Part shown: piece after piece, positions 21,848-32,226 of the stretch | Position numbering within the stretch: the stretch's first letter is position 1 | Layout: every line of letters starts with the position of its first letter | From: Arthrinium phaeospermum | Lineage: Eukaryota; Ascomycota; Sordariomycetes; Amphisphaeriales; Apiosporaceae | Assembly (NCBI GenBank): GCA_006503535.1 | Contig: QYRS01000010.1 | Coordinates: forward strand, 2,728,001 to 2,792,000 | Direction: 5' to 3' | Length of the DNA stretch: 64,000 bases | Program-made: the position numbers and the translations under genes | Notes under the pieces: generated by a model | What the model saw: only the letters and a program-made list of their open reading frames with translations | Told to the model about the DNA's origin: nothing | The model's database searches: none

Positions 21848-24783
21848 ATGGGGAACACTAGTACTAAGGAGTCCCGTCGAGACGGCAACGACGCCGGCGG
21901 CAGCTCCCGGGGCGGGGGGTACCACGGCGACCTGCCCGAGCGGTCGTCACGACGGACGAGCCACCGCCCCAACAGCAACATGTCGGCCCTCAACATCCTC
22001 ACCGGCGGCGGCGTCGGCGGCAGCTCGTCGCGGCGAGAACACCGCGAGCGCGAGCGGGAGCGGGAGCGCGAGGAGGACGACGCCCCCTTCCAGAGCCGCG
22101 AGACCAGGGCCGAGCGGGAACAGCGACGGCTCAATAAGGAGAGGCAGATGCGGGCCATCGAGCGCGAGCGGAGCATGGCCGAAGAGCACGTCGACGGGGG
22201 GTTCCTGGTGGCCACGGGCATCTACCCGGCGGCCGAGGACTGGGACCATTCTGTCGTGCGGCAACTGCAGGTGAGTTGAGCCATGGTGTTGCTGTCGAGA
22301 TGCATCTTGCCCCTCAGGTATTTAGGTCGTGGCTAACAAGAAGGGTATCACAGATCGAGCGGAGGATGGCACCGTACTGGCGCGGCCTGGGCGACTTTGA
22401 GGACCACTGGGCCGAACACCAGATCATTGCGGCCGCCCGCGGCTTGGACATCCCGCCCGCCGACGAGGTCCCCGAAGGCCTCGTACCCCAACCCCTCGCC
22501 GGCCGCGTCGAGTCGCCGAACGAGTCTATTCAGAACCTGATGGTGCCCATCGGCGCCAGGACCATGTCGGCTTCTAGTGAGAGGACGGGCTCCAACCCCG
22601 GCTCATCGCTGCCCTCGCCCACCTCGCCGGCCCCGACACACTCCCTCAAGCCTCACAAGCGGGCCATGGCGGCAGTTATGAGCATCTCGTCACGCAACGG
22701 GTCGCAGCAGGAAATCGTCCCGGCCGCGCCCCGCGAGGTCAACATGACGCCCGACGACCCCTTCATCAACGGCCAGCCGCGCGAGGTCTTCCTGTACAAG
22801 GAGGGCCTCGAGTGCCCCCTCTGCTACATGTACTACCCGCGCTTCCTCAACACGACCCGGTGCTGCGGCCAGCCCATCTGCAGCGAGTGTTTTGTGCACA
22901 TCAAGCGGCCGGATCCGCATCTCCCCGAGCACCACGGCGACCAGCCGCCGCAAGAAGGCGCGGAAGCCGGCCACGGCGAAGACACGGAGGAGCTCATCAT
23001 GGAGCCTGCCAAGTGCCCCTACTGCCAACAGCCCGAGTTCGGCGTCACGTACGAAGCCCCGCCCTTCCGGAGGGGTCTCGTCTACGCGGCCCCCGGCCTG
23101 GGCGCCATGGGCACCGCCATGTCCTCGACCTCGTCCCTCAACACGGGCAACCTGTCGCCCACGTCGGCCAACACGCCCGCCACCGCCAACCGCCGTAGGA
23201 CGCAGAGCCTGTCGGCCAACGCCTCAGGCGTCATCACTACGGATCGCATACGCCCCGACTGGTCCAACAAGCTGAACGCGGCGCGGGCCCAGCAGCGCCG
23301 GAGGGCGGCCGCCGCCAACGCCCTGCACCAGGCGGCCTTCTTCATGCCCGGCGGCGAGCAGCGCAACAGCATCTTTGGCCGCTCCACCACCCGGTTTATT
23401 AGCCGTCGGAGCACTAGGGGAAGCGAGAACGGCCCGGCCGGCGGCGCCTCCTCCTCCCAGCAACAAGACGGAGCTGGAGATGGCGCACCAGCAGCGCCAC
23501 GACCTCACAGCATGGCCGACCCCGCCGGGGCGCGCACCTCGTCCGCCCGCACGGGACCTAGTAGGGAAGCGATCAACGCGGCGCACCTGGAGAGCATGAT
23601 GATGGCCGAGGCGATACGGCTGTCCCTCGCCGACGAGGAAGAGCGTCGCAAGAAGGAAGAGAAGGAGGCGGAGAAGCAGGCGAAAAAGGACGCCAAGAAG
23701 CGGGACAAGGAGGAGCGCAAGGCCAACCGGCGCAAGAGTAGTATCTCGGGTCTCACGGGGGGGATCGGCAGCCTGGCGGCGGCTAGTGCCAGTTCGCTTA
23801 GTTTGGGACTTGGGCTGCGGCGGAGGAACAGCGCTTCGGCGGGAGCGTCGGGCTCGGCTGCGGCGGGCCTCATGCCGGCGGCGGGTGCCAATACGGCGGC
23901 CAGCCAGAGCACCGAGGTGTTGCCTACTAACACCACCACCACCTCTACTTCCAGCTCTACGTCACCGTCGACGGCGACGGCCGAAACCGCTGCACAACAA
24001 CACCAGGAAGCCTCTTCTCGGGATAAGGGCAAGGGTGTGGAGCATGCTGCTGCCACGGAGGGCACCACGTCTGGCAACACGTCGTTGCCGATCCCCATAT
24101 CCCAACCGCCGCGGGGCTCCTCGCATCTTCGGCAGATCAGCAACGCCAGCTCCATATCGTCGAGTGGGATGGGAGAGAGCCCCTCGGGTAGCTACCCGCC
24201 GATGTCGCCGCAGCATGGCAACGCACAGGGTGACGATCCTCGAGGAAGCGGGCTCAGTCTGGCCGATGGGGGCAAGAGCGATGACGAGAGCGCGGGTGCT
24301 ACCGAGTCCATGTTCAACTTTACGAGCCTTTCGCAGATGGTCGGCGTCGAACTGGAGCACAAGCAGAGCGGAGAGAAAGCGGCGGGGGCGGCGGAGCACC
24401 ACGAAGCACAAGCACAGGACGCCGCCACGACTGGGTCCCACGAGAGCGACAAGGTGTCTGTCGGCCATCTCGAGCATGTCGAGACGGCTGCCCCCGCGAC
24501 CACCGGCGAGATAATGCAAGAGAAAGAGGAGGCGTCTTCGTCGTCTTCTACGCCCCCTGCGGTTCAGCCGACATTGGACCCCATCCGAGAAAAGAACTCG
24601 GCGGCGACGGCTACGGAGCTTGCGACGGCGCTGAACATTACCACCACCACGGAGGACGAGGCAGCTGTCAACAACACGCATGCGCCGCGAGCGGAACCCC
24701 CTAGCGTCATGATTACCCCCGAGACGCCGGCGCCCATGTCGGATGACGGACAGGAGTCGAAGCAACTTGGCTACAGCAACTGA
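21848..24783 (+). CDS. SIP5: SIP5 family protein (RING-like, Snf1-interacting)
   Basis: Exons 21848-22270 and 22354-24783 (950 residues); the phase-0 intron has a GTGAGT donor and CACAG acceptor. The N-terminus MGNTSTKES matches fungal SIP5 and fits an N-myristoylation signal (Gly2, Thr6). An Arg/Glu-rich region at about 60-105 (alternating ER residues) is probably helical. Around residue 295 lies a RING-like centre: ECPLCYMYYPRFLNTTRCC, QPICSECFVHIKRP and, after an acidic linker, KCPYCQQPEFGVTY. A Lys/Glu-rich coiled coil (about 585-625) follows, then a long Ser/Thr/Ala-rich, probably disordered tail. Known role in yeast: Sip5 interacts with the Snf1 kinase and Reg1-Glc7 phosphatase in glucose signalling. 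E3 ligase activity is suggested only by the RING-like cysteines. Confidence 0.82.
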
Positions 24784-25509
24784 GGGGATTAGACCTGCGA
24801 CGGCACTGCATTTCAGCGATGATTACATTTGTTCACAAGCGTTGTTGGAAAACGAGGCGAGACGAGACCAAAGCAGGTGGATCGTGCCACTCATACCTAC
24901 ATGGCAGCTTTTGTTTCATCCTCGTCGTTTCTTTTGCATATCACCAGACCCCAGGCGCCGCGGGTGGTTGTGAGTGTGTGGATGCTCTCTCAGGCTGCAG
25001 AATTGGTTGATGGATGGAAGAAGACCCTCTAGAGGCGTACTACTACTACTACTGTTACTGCAAAGGTACTCACTTCCTTTTTTTTACTTTGTCTACTACT
25101 TACTACATGTGACGTTCCACAGCCGGTGGTTGGTTGGTTGGCACAACTTGGCGTTATAGGGGGAGGAGTTTGTGTAGGGTATCATGGATCAAGCAGTTTT
25201 GTATGGTATAATACAGCGGCGGAATTGAGACGGCGTTGTCATATCTAATCTTCCGACTTCTTTCTTCGTGGCTTGTCTCTTTTGTGTGTGCATTCATAGT
25301 AGGGTAGCATTCTCCATTTCGATGTTCGGTGTCTGGTCGAAAGTTTCCTGGCGGTGGACAGCCTTGATTTTTTCATCCGCAGAAAAGAGATGATCACAAG
25401 TAGTCGTTTCCAATCCTCTCTTCAGTATTCGCCTTCTGGCTCCCCATATATCACTGTGCATAGATAGATGTCGATACACGGTAAGTGTTCCTATTGACTG
25501 AGTCCTAAG
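24784..25509. other. Convergent 3' intergenic region
   Basis: Between SIP5 and the transcription-factor gene. Contains a short (TAC)n tract at about 25037-25052. Nothing else recognised. Confidence 0.5.
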
Positions 25510-27849
25510 TCAGATGTAAAACGCATGACAGCCCCATTCCTCCGGGTTAGAGATGAATTTGTCTGTTAAGCATTCCATTGCGTGTTTCTTAGGCACGTAG
25601 TATGTCTCCATCCATACCTGACAACGGCAGAGAGGACATAAAAGGTAGACACGGTCCGAATAGCTCTGCGAATCGGCCGTGTTGTGTTTTAGCATGTGGC
25701 AAAACACGCTATCCGGGTCCGGCTCAATCTTGCCAGCATCCCCCTGGCAAAACGAGCACTGCACTTTCGTCGGCGGGTGGTCTTGGATATGCTTGATGAT
25801 CGCCTCCATGTGCAGCGACATGCAGTGCTGGCGGAGTGATTCCTTGTCCCAGAAGACGATGTTGCAAAGAGGACATACCATGCAAAACTCATCAACGCCG
25901 GGATGGCCGAGATCCGGAGCAGCGTTGGCTCCCTGTAAGCTGCACCACCGGTTTGCCTTGAAACAATCGATGCATTTCCCAGTAAGGGGATCTCGGTACG
26001 CCGAACAAGAAAGTCCGGACATGTGGCAGCGCGTGCATACATCGGTAGGCCTCGGGCGCTTTGCTTCTTCCTTGGGAAGCGTAAGAATCGTTGTGCCGCG
26101 TAGACTCCCCAACAGAGGATTCATCATCAGTGGATGTGGATCAGCAAGGTACTGGCCGTCTGGCGGGCGGGCGAAGGAGTTTGGGCTTGCGGTCTTCCAA
26201 TTCAAGATGTCCATGCCAGTCTCGAAATGCAACGCAATATGCTGGACTCTGGCTTCCCAGTTCCGTGGTTGGTGGCAGCAAAAATGACAGACGAGGGCTG
26301 TCGCAGCAGGCCCAGAGCGAACCACCCATTGGTCCAGGTGTAGCGGCGCCGTCTGCTTGGGCCATTTCTGGTCCCTGCAGTGGAATACCTTGAGGTGCTG
26401 TGTAAGTGCATCCCGCCGGTAGAAGGTCCGTTCGCTCTCGGGCTTGTGCAGGCACTCCGGGAAACGGTGAGCACAATGTCCGAGGGGCTGGCGGATGCCT
26501 CCCGTTGCGCATATCGGACAGTCTTGGGGCAGGTCCCGCGTTAGGGAATTTCCGCAGATCCAACGATCGAGGGCAAGATGCGCGGTCTTCTCGTGCCGTT
26601 GCCATGTAAATCGGTTTGCGTACTCCCGCTGGCAGAATGTGCATGAATACACTATTCGAGCCTCTTTCCTTTTCTTCAAGGACGGCTGTTCGGCATCTCC
26701 GTCAGATGTCCTCCGCTTCAACGATGTCGACTGCTTATTGAAGGTCACCCTTCGCCCCTTTCGGGGCCCCAGCAATATATAGCTGGAGCCGGACGGGGTG
26801 CTGCCATGGGATGAAGCATGGTCGGAATTCGTCCCTGCATTCGACGCTTGATCGGAGGTGACCGCTGGGCTTCCGATGTATGATCCAGAGAAGAGTCCAT
26901 GCTGTTGCACTTCTTCGTGTGTGGCGACCGAGCTTTGAGCCGGTGATATCACAAGATTTGGGTTCTGTACCGTAGTCGGAACCTGACTCGACGGTAGACT
27001 TGAACAGCCCTCTGACGGTATTCCGGCAATTTCAAGACCCTGGAGCCAGGCTTCGATATACGACAACCTTGATTGCAGTTCTGGGCGTGCTAAGTGAGGT
27101 AGCGTTTTGGGAAACCGGGAATGCCCCGTCGATGTTTCCACCGTCATGGCAAATGTATCAACCTCATCAGATGCCACGGCTTCTAACGACAAAGTTCCGC
27201 CTTGCTCGTCGGAGGAGACGCAGGAAATCCATCGCATGTGCTGCAGGCTCAATGTCGGGGGCTGAGAGGTGGCTCGAACCGATGGTATCCTGCCATCATC
27301 AGAGTTGTGTCTGGAATCTGCGTTCAAACTACCGCTTTCCAGAAACAGCCTATGGTCCATGCCGTGGTCTTCCAGAAATCCAAAGCTGGACTGGGGGTCC
27401 CCGAAATCGGGTGGTGGTATGGAAGGAAGCGCAATCGTGGGAAACTGTGCATTTGTAGAGACCATCGGGTTGACACGTTGGAGTTTGCGCTGCCTCAGCC
27501 GGGAGAACCATGAGCTGATCTGCGCTATGGTAAGGTCGGTAAGTTTGGCGAGATTGACCTTGTCTTCTTGCGTTGGATAGGGCTCAGCATTCCGGTTGAC
27601 CCATTCCATTAAATGTTTCTCTTGTTCTTCCGAAATCCTGGTTCGATGAGGTTGCTGCAATCTGGGGCTTTCGGCTTGCACAGTCGAGTTCGCAGCACTT
27701 GCAAAAACATTCTCGAATGGCATTGAAAGGCCCCCTGGCAAGTCGAGCTCAAATGCATCGGCATTCAAGGAATCATCAATCCATGACATTGGATCCCATG
27801 GCAACCCCAACGACTCAGTGTCAAGTGTTTCTCCATTGGGAATCTCCAT
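25510..27849 (-). CDS. Transcription factor with homeodomain, C2H2 fingers and Zn2Cys6 cluster
   Basis: Intronless, 779 residues from ATG 27849 (context AACATGG). In-frame ATGs further upstream, one with a good context at about 27943, could add some 30 residues. Residues about 65-122 are an atypical homeodomain: RTRISEEQEKHLMEWVNRN, then PYPTQEDKVNLAKLT and ISSWFSRLRQRKL. The spacing resembles TALE/KN-type domains, but the residue equivalent to the DNA-contacting Asn51 is Arg. Residues about 403-427 form a C2H2 finger (CTFCQREYANRFTWQRHEKTAH). Further Cys/His pairs follow (CHFCCHQP...H...H). Residues 605-636 match the binuclear cluster pattern CX2CX6CX10CX2CX6C, and more C2H2-like units (CPLCNIVFWDKESLRQH) lie near the C-terminus. 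A likely nuclear DNA-binding regulator; targets unknown. Third codon positions are less GC-rich than in the core genes to the left. Confidence 0.82.
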   Translation of the reverse strand: MEIPNGETLDTESLGLPWDPMSWIDDSLNADAFELDLPGGLSMPFENVFASAANSTVQAESPRLQQPHRTRISEEQEKHLMEWVNRNAEPYPTQEDKVNLAKLTDLTIAQISSWFSRLRQRKLQRVNPMVSTNAQFPTIALPSIPPPDFGDPQSSFGFLEDHGMDHRLFLESGSLNADSRHNSDDGRIPSVRATSQPPTLSLQHMRWISCVSSDEQGGTLSLEAVASDEVDTFAMTVETSTGHSRFPKTLPHLARPELQSRLSYIEAWLQGLEIAGIPSEGCSSLPSSQVPTTVQNPNLVISPAQSSVATHEEVQQHGLFSGSYIGSPAVTSDQASNAGTNSDHASSHGSTPSGSSYILLGPRKGRRVTFNKQSTSLKRRTSDGDAEQPSLKKRKEARIVYSCTFCQREYANRFTWQRHEKTAHLALDRWICGNSLTRDLPQDCPICATGGIRQPLGHCAHRFPECLHKPESERTFYRRDALTQHLKVFHCRDQKWPKQTAPLHLDQWVVRSGPAATALVCHFCCHQPRNWEARVQHIALHFETGMDILNWKTASPNSFARPPDGQYLADPHPLMMNPLLGSLRGTTILTLPKEEAKRPRPTDVCTRCHMSGLSCSAYRDPLTGKCIDCFKANRWCSLQGANAAPDLGHPGVDEFCMVCPLCNIVFWDKESLRQHCMSLHMEAIIKHIQDHPPTKVQCSFCQGDAGKIEPDPDSVFCHMLKHNTADSQSYSDRVYLLCPLCRCQVWMETYYVPKKHAMECLTDKFISNPEEWGCHAFYI

Positions 27850-28634
27850 GTTGACTGGTTCAGGGGTGTTTTTGATGCAGTTGGTGAGTGTGGGTGGGTG
27901 GCACTGAGAGGAACAGGATGGCATGAGCTGAGGGATGGTTTTCATGGTGCATCTCCAAGCCACCCGCAGCCCATCCGTTGATTGGCCAAATGGAACACCA
28001 TGAACATAAGCCCCCCACGGATGAAGGGTCAAGCGGATGAGAGGCTCCCGACACCCCAGCCTCGAACCATCCTGGTGGGCCCAACGTGGCAGAGACCCGA
28101 TTCCGAGCAGCCTATCAGCTCCCCGATGCCAGCAGTAACGTCGCCATTGGTACTTTCTTTTGTACTCCTAAATTGCAAACCGAGCCCCAAGGGGAATGGC
28201 ATGCTGAGCGGAGCTGACATGCATCAGCACCTTGAAAACCAGCAACGACAGTGCCAATGGGCAACGTGACACTTTCCTTCCACCATGATTATCTCTACCA
28301 TGAATGCCTCCACCATGAATGCCTCCACCTTGATTGTCTTCACCATGATTATCACTGAAAGCCAACCACGAAACAGAATTTGTTATATGGTCCGGCTGGT
28401 TCAAATAGATGCGACATGCAAGCTTCCCGCTTTGGTGTTCACTCTAATCTTCGTCCTCGAGGCTTCAAACCTCTCCTTGGAGTATAACAAGCACGTCAAA
28501 CGGTTTCCAGCCTCGTGATTCAGGTCGAATAATCCCCCTCTTTTCGCGACCTCAAGGATAAGTTGGCTTGCAGACAGACACTCACAGCGGTGCTGTGATA
28601 TCCTGTATCTAGCAGCAACGGCAACCATACCCGA
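27850..28634. other. Intergenic region with a short tandem repeat
   Basis: Upstream of the transcription-factor gene. Apart from the 15-nt repeats at 28282-28356 and possible upstream start codons of the - strand gene, nothing is recognised. Confidence 0.45.
28282..28356. repeat. Five 15-nt tandem units
   Basis: Units begin ACCATGAWT or ACCTTGATT; units 2 and 3 are identical (ACCATGAATGCCTCC), the others diverged. A multiple-of-three unit would be frame-neutral if translated, but no supported gene covers it. Confidence 0.7.
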
Positions 28635-28971
28635 ATGTCACCCGAGGTCATTGTTGGCGTAGTGTTTGGCATTTTGGCGTCACTTCTCGCTGTCGCTGGA
28701 ATCGCTGCCACGTTGCATCGCCAAATGCATCGACCAATGCATCGACCAAAGGCGCGGCTTCGAGCCCAAGGTAAGTCCCTACAAACAGTTTGGTCATCTC
28801 GCAATCCTCAAACTGACGTGGCAGATCCTTCGGCCTTTCCTGTACGGCGGACTGTTCGGGTCATGCGCTTCGAATCGATGGAATACCTGGATGGGAGGGC
28901 ACTATGGTCAAACCCGGTATCGCTGGCGCAATGGGATCCTGAGTACGGACGTGGGCTCCCAGTATGAGTAA
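28635..28971 (+). CDS. Possible small single-pass membrane protein
   Basis: An ATG at 28635 opens a frame of 110 codons to 28967. It begins MSPEVIVGVVFGILASLL and continues into AVAGIAATLHRQMHRPMHRP, a good transmembrane helix followed by a basic segment. A GTAAGT donor at 28771 and a GGCAG acceptor ending at 28824 would remove 54 nt and keep the frame (QG to QD); another frame after the same acceptor stays open to 28971. Short TM proteins of this shape occur in accessory fungal loci, but I do not recognise a named family. With no conservation data this could be chance. Confidence 0.35.
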
Positions 28972-29279
28972 GGGGTCTGGATTCGAATATCGACTAGAGT
29001 ATCCCATCAAGGATATCCGGTTGTGGTTTTGGGCTCAAGGGGGAAAGTGTACTCCAGAGGGTTGTATATGCCAAGTATAGAGGAGAATGGTAGCAGGTTT
29101 ACCCCTATCCAGGCTGAGTGACACTGCTGCCGATTCTCGGACACATCATCATGAAGTTATGACTACCTACTTAACCACACGAGCAATTTTGGAAACCTGG
29201 TATCTACAGTGAGAGGCGAGTGCGGTTTCTATTAGAAGATGCAATACACGCAGGCCGTACCCCTAAGGCATCTCATGCT
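28972..29279. other. Intergenic region
   Basis: About 300 bp at the 3' side of rhomboid gene A. Nothing recognised. Confidence 0.4.
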
Positions 29280-30380
29280 TCAAAGTCGCGAACCCAGTCT
29301 AAACTTCACGAGAGCAAATACCAAGCCAAACGCCGCGCCAGCCAAGTGCCCCGCGGAACTCCTATCCCCTGATCGGCCCCGGCCAGTTCGACTGCCATTC
29401 TCTAGTACCCTCTGAGTATCACGCCTCTGATCTTGCCACAGCATCTTTGCCATGTCTGTACACAATAGCAAAGGCACGACGGGCCACAGAGGTATGCCGG
29501 CTATCATCTGGGCGGTCGGATGTAGACAGGCAAGAGCGGTGGAGACCCCGAACAAGACCCCGCTGGATCCCATGGATCGTCTGGCTATGATCAAGCCGTC
29601 GACGTTGCTTTGGGGGGTGCGGCGGTCTTGGTCCGGTGAATTTGTTGCTGTGGCCAATGAGGAACGCGAGTATACCGCGTCTCCCGCACTGCAGGCCAGC
29701 TGAGAGCCGACCGTCAAGACGACGACGGCCCCGGGGCTGAAAGCGCACCGGAATGCCAGGTTCAACAAGTAGGGCACCACGATAGCTCCCTGTGCCAGAT
29801 GCCGGAGGTCGCGGTGGCAAAATACCGATGACAGGGCTGTATGGTAACGGCCTTCAGACCAGTTCTGCAGCGAGAAATGCCAGTTGTCGTGGTAGTGGTC
29901 CACCATGTCCATCAGGCCCGCCGGTATCAAATCGCGGCCTCTCATGACCATCTGCAACCTGGTTTCGAGCAGCATCGACTGTTGCTCCGTGCTCAACTTG
30001 CCGTCTTGCATGAAGTTGGCAAACTCGGTGTCCGATAGGTGACTCAAGCCCATCTTGGCCTTCGTGTTACTGATTACGGCCAGGTCTTCCAGCAGGGCGT
30101 CGCGGCATACGATCCACCAAAGACTCACGTGACACGATGCAATGGCGAAACCCCAAACGAAGCAGATGCGGAACAGAAACATGCCGCTCGATTCGGGGTT
30201 TGGGGACGCAGTGGTGTTGATATCTATGGGACGTGAGGCGGTCGGCGCCGAGGCATGGAAAAATCGCAGTCCATGTGGTAACACAGAGTTGAGCGCCCCC
30301 GTGTCCGACATGGGGAGTTGGTTTCTCCTCTTGCTGGCGGATGATTTGTGCCGTGGCCATGCTGTTGTCCCAGTTTGCAT
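29280..30380 (-). CDS. Rhomboid-family intramembrane protease paralogue A
   Basis: Intronless, 366 residues from the first ATG at 30380; an open frame without ATG extends a further 81 nt. The basic, Ser-rich N-terminus (KSSASKRRNQ) suggests a mitochondrial presequence. The first hydrophobic segment is around FLFRICFVWGFAIASC. The rhomboid core follows: ALSSVFCHRDLRHLAQG, hydrophobic helices, the nucleophile motif MGSSGVLFG with Ser273, and SAGHLAGAAFG with His345. Together these make the Ser-His dyad of rhomboid proteases. Spacing and motifs are closest to the PARL/Pcp1 mitochondrial branch. Known chemistry: cleavage of substrates within or next to the membrane. The C-terminus LVKFRLGSRL is nearly identical to paralogue B. 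One of four tandem, same-strand copies. Confidence 0.78.
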   Translation of the reverse strand: MQTGTTAWPRHKSSASKRRNQLPMSDTGALNSVLPHGLRFFHASAPTASRPIDINTTASPNPESSGMFLFRICFVWGFAIASCHVSLWWIVCRDALLEDLAVISNTKAKMGLSHLSDTEFANFMQDGKLSTEQQSMLLETRLQMVMRGRDLIPAGLMDMVDHYHDNWHFSLQNWSEGRYHTALSSVFCHRDLRHLAQGAIVVPYLLNLAFRCAFSPGAVVVLTVGSQLACSAGDAVYSRSSLATATNSPDQDRRTPQSNVDGLIIARRSMGSSGVLFGVSTALACLHPTAQMIAGIPLWPVVPLLLCTDMAKMLWQDQRRDTQRVLENGSRTGRGRSGDRSSAGHLAGAAFGLVFALVKFRLGSRL

Positions 30381-31005
30381 AGTCCTCGCCCTTAATTGAA
30401 ACCGGCTGCCCAGACGTAGAGCTGAACCGGCTGATCTACTGTGTGGTTGTGCCAGTCGCAACGCTGAGAGATCCCGGGCAGATGAGCGAAGTATCGTGTG
30501 ACGTTTGCACCAGCCACCAGGAAGTGCGTTTGGGCAAAGATGGTCACTCCATTCTCATGACGAAAGAGCAAAGCTGGAAAGAAAAGGTTGCTGCCAAGGG
30601 AAAGCATTGAACAGGGGTTCGCGGCACATCTGGTCGGCCCGCGACCCAGTCCGCCATGTTATAGGCGGCTAGGTACGCCACCTACGCCCAGGTATACGAT
30701 ACATAAGGCTAGCATCAGGCAACCAGAACGTGGCGTACACACTGATCAGAGCAGCTCCCAGTTTTGTGACGGCTACAGTAGTATTGCTTTCGGACCAGGT
30801 ATCTTCAAGGTGGTGTCAAACATGAGGCAATGCTGGACAGTTTACTGATATGTCAAGACAAAACGAAACCGACAGTGGTTGCATCCTAAAGTGTAATAGT
30901 TTGTGGACAGTACTTGGGTGATTGTATAGTCGCTTTCCCCTTCCCGGAACCCGAATCTCAACCTACCACAACGCAGGCTGCCACCATCTAATACAGCAAA
31001 AGGAA
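30381..31005. other. Intergenic region between rhomboid genes A and B
   Basis: Contains the conserved block at 30611-30690 found also upstream of paralogues B and C. No coding sequence supported. Confidence 0.5.
30611..30690 (-). repeat. Conserved upstream block, copy 1 (rhomboid gene A)
   Basis: Starts about 230 bp before the ATG of gene A. On the + strand it reads ACAGGGGTTCGCGGCACA, then TCTGGTCGGCCCGCGA and TATAGGCGGCTAGGTACGCC. The first 34 bases differ from copy 2 at only two positions. Given as - because the gene it precedes is on the - strand. Confidence 0.75.
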
Positions 31006-32226
31006 TTAAAGTCTCGAGCCCAGCCTCAGCTTCACCAGGGCAAAGAAGACACCGAATGCCGCAGCCGCCAAGTTGGCCGCGCTACCGACCTTGCTTCCAG
31101 AGAAGGCAAGGCCCGTCTTCTCAGCCTCTAGCTCTGTTCGGTAACGTGCCCTCAAGCCCTGCGGAGACCCATACCCACCCCAAAAGTCGTCCACCACCAA
31201 GGACGGGGCGAAGAACCAAAGCGGTACGAGGCGAAGAAATATCCGGGTTGTCGGTGACAAGCACGTCAGAGCCGCCGTGACCCCGAAAACCATCCCGCTT
31301 GCGCCGAGGCAGTGGCGGCGGCGAATGCGCCGGTCGATCTCCCTCTCCGTGGCGTCGTCCGGGCCGGGCGAGGCTCGAAGCGCCAGCCAGGATTCGCCCA
31401 CAAACCCGAAATTCGAGGCTAGCTCAGAGCCGGCCGCCAAGAGCACCACGGACCAGGGCTTGAACAAGCCAGACCTGAGAGCCGCGCCGAGCATGGGCGG
31501 CGCAAAAATGAGCGTGCCCAGAATATGCCCCAGGTGGTCGTGGCAGAAGACGGTTAGAAGGAGCGTGTGGTAGCGCCCCTTTTCCAGGGTTTCCAACGAG
31601 CACGTCCAGTGCTTCTTGAAGTCTCGGACTTTTCCCTCCAACTCCTCGGTGGCCCAGCCAGGACCCCGAGCGGAGAACCGCGGCTCGAAGTCGTGCCAGA
31701 TGAAGCGCTGCCGCAGGGTGATGCGGCCGCTCTCCAAAAACGCCTTGAATTCGGAATTCGACATGGTGCCGCAACCCATCCGCGCCTTGAATACTCGGAT
31801 GGCGGCCAAGTCGTGTCGCAAAGTGTCTCTGTGGTAAATGTACTCGAGGCTCACGAGGCACGTTATCGTGGTGAATCCCCATACCACTACACGACGAAAA
31901 CGCCGTGTGTTGTTCGGGTCACTTTGGCCACTTTGGATCATGCGCGGTGGGCTGACATGAAGTGATCTGATGCTAGCCGGGATCGGGGCAGCAAGTTGAT
32001 GACCATAAGGGATCCGCGAGTATTTGTGCGGGATTTTCGGGATTTGTTTGGCGAGTAACCCACCTGTATTCCCGACTTGGATCCTGCTTGATGATGACTT
32101 CTGCCGCAGGCATACTGATGTCGTGGCGGTTATCGAATTGAAACAACGGCCCATACGCGAAGCGGACGCCAGCGTTGACGGCGCTTGACTCGCGGAGAAA
32201 AGAACTCGGGCGCGGGGGAAATGCAT
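31006..32226 (-). CDS. Rhomboid-family paralogue B, catalytic His replaced by Asn
   Basis: Intronless, 406 residues from ATG 32226. The N-terminus MHFPRARVLFSASQAPS is basic and lacks acidic residues, a typical mitochondrial presequence. Core motifs parallel A: LLTVFCHDHLGHILGTL, then HCLGASGMVFGVTAAL with Ser310. At the position of the second catalytic residue it reads GSAANLAAAAFG, with Asn385 where A, C and D have His. The protein is therefore predicted to be catalytically dead, a pseudoprotease like the iRhom/Derlin groups, or a decaying copy. The frame is intact along its whole length and keeps the family C-terminus LVKLRLGSRL, which argues against a simple pseudogene. Between positions 110 and 150 KARMGCGTMSNSEFKAF aligns with the same segment in A and C. 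Confidence 0.76.
   Translation of the reverse strand: MHFPRARVLFSASQAPSTLASASRMGRCFNSITATTSVCLRQKSSSSRIQVGNTGGLLAKQIPKIPHKYSRIPYGHQLAAPIPASIRSLHVSPPRMIQSGQSDPNNTRRFRRVVVWGFTTITCLVSLEYIYHRDTLRHDLAAIRVFKARMGCGTMSNSEFKAFLESGRITLRQRFIWHDFEPRFSARGPGWATEELEGKVRDFKKHWTCSLETLEKGRYHTLLLTVFCHDHLGHILGTLIFAPPMLGAALRSGLFKPWSVVLLAAGSELASNFGFVGESWLALRASPGPDDATEREIDRRIRRRHCLGASGMVFGVTAALTCLSPTTRIFLRLVPLWFFAPSLVVDDFWGGYGSPQGLRARYRTELEAEKTGLAFSGSKVGSAANLAAAAFGVFFALVKLRLGSRL

Noticed and set aside
28399..28518. Second small + strand gene before the transmembrane frame
   Set aside because: Short frame without ATG context or motif.
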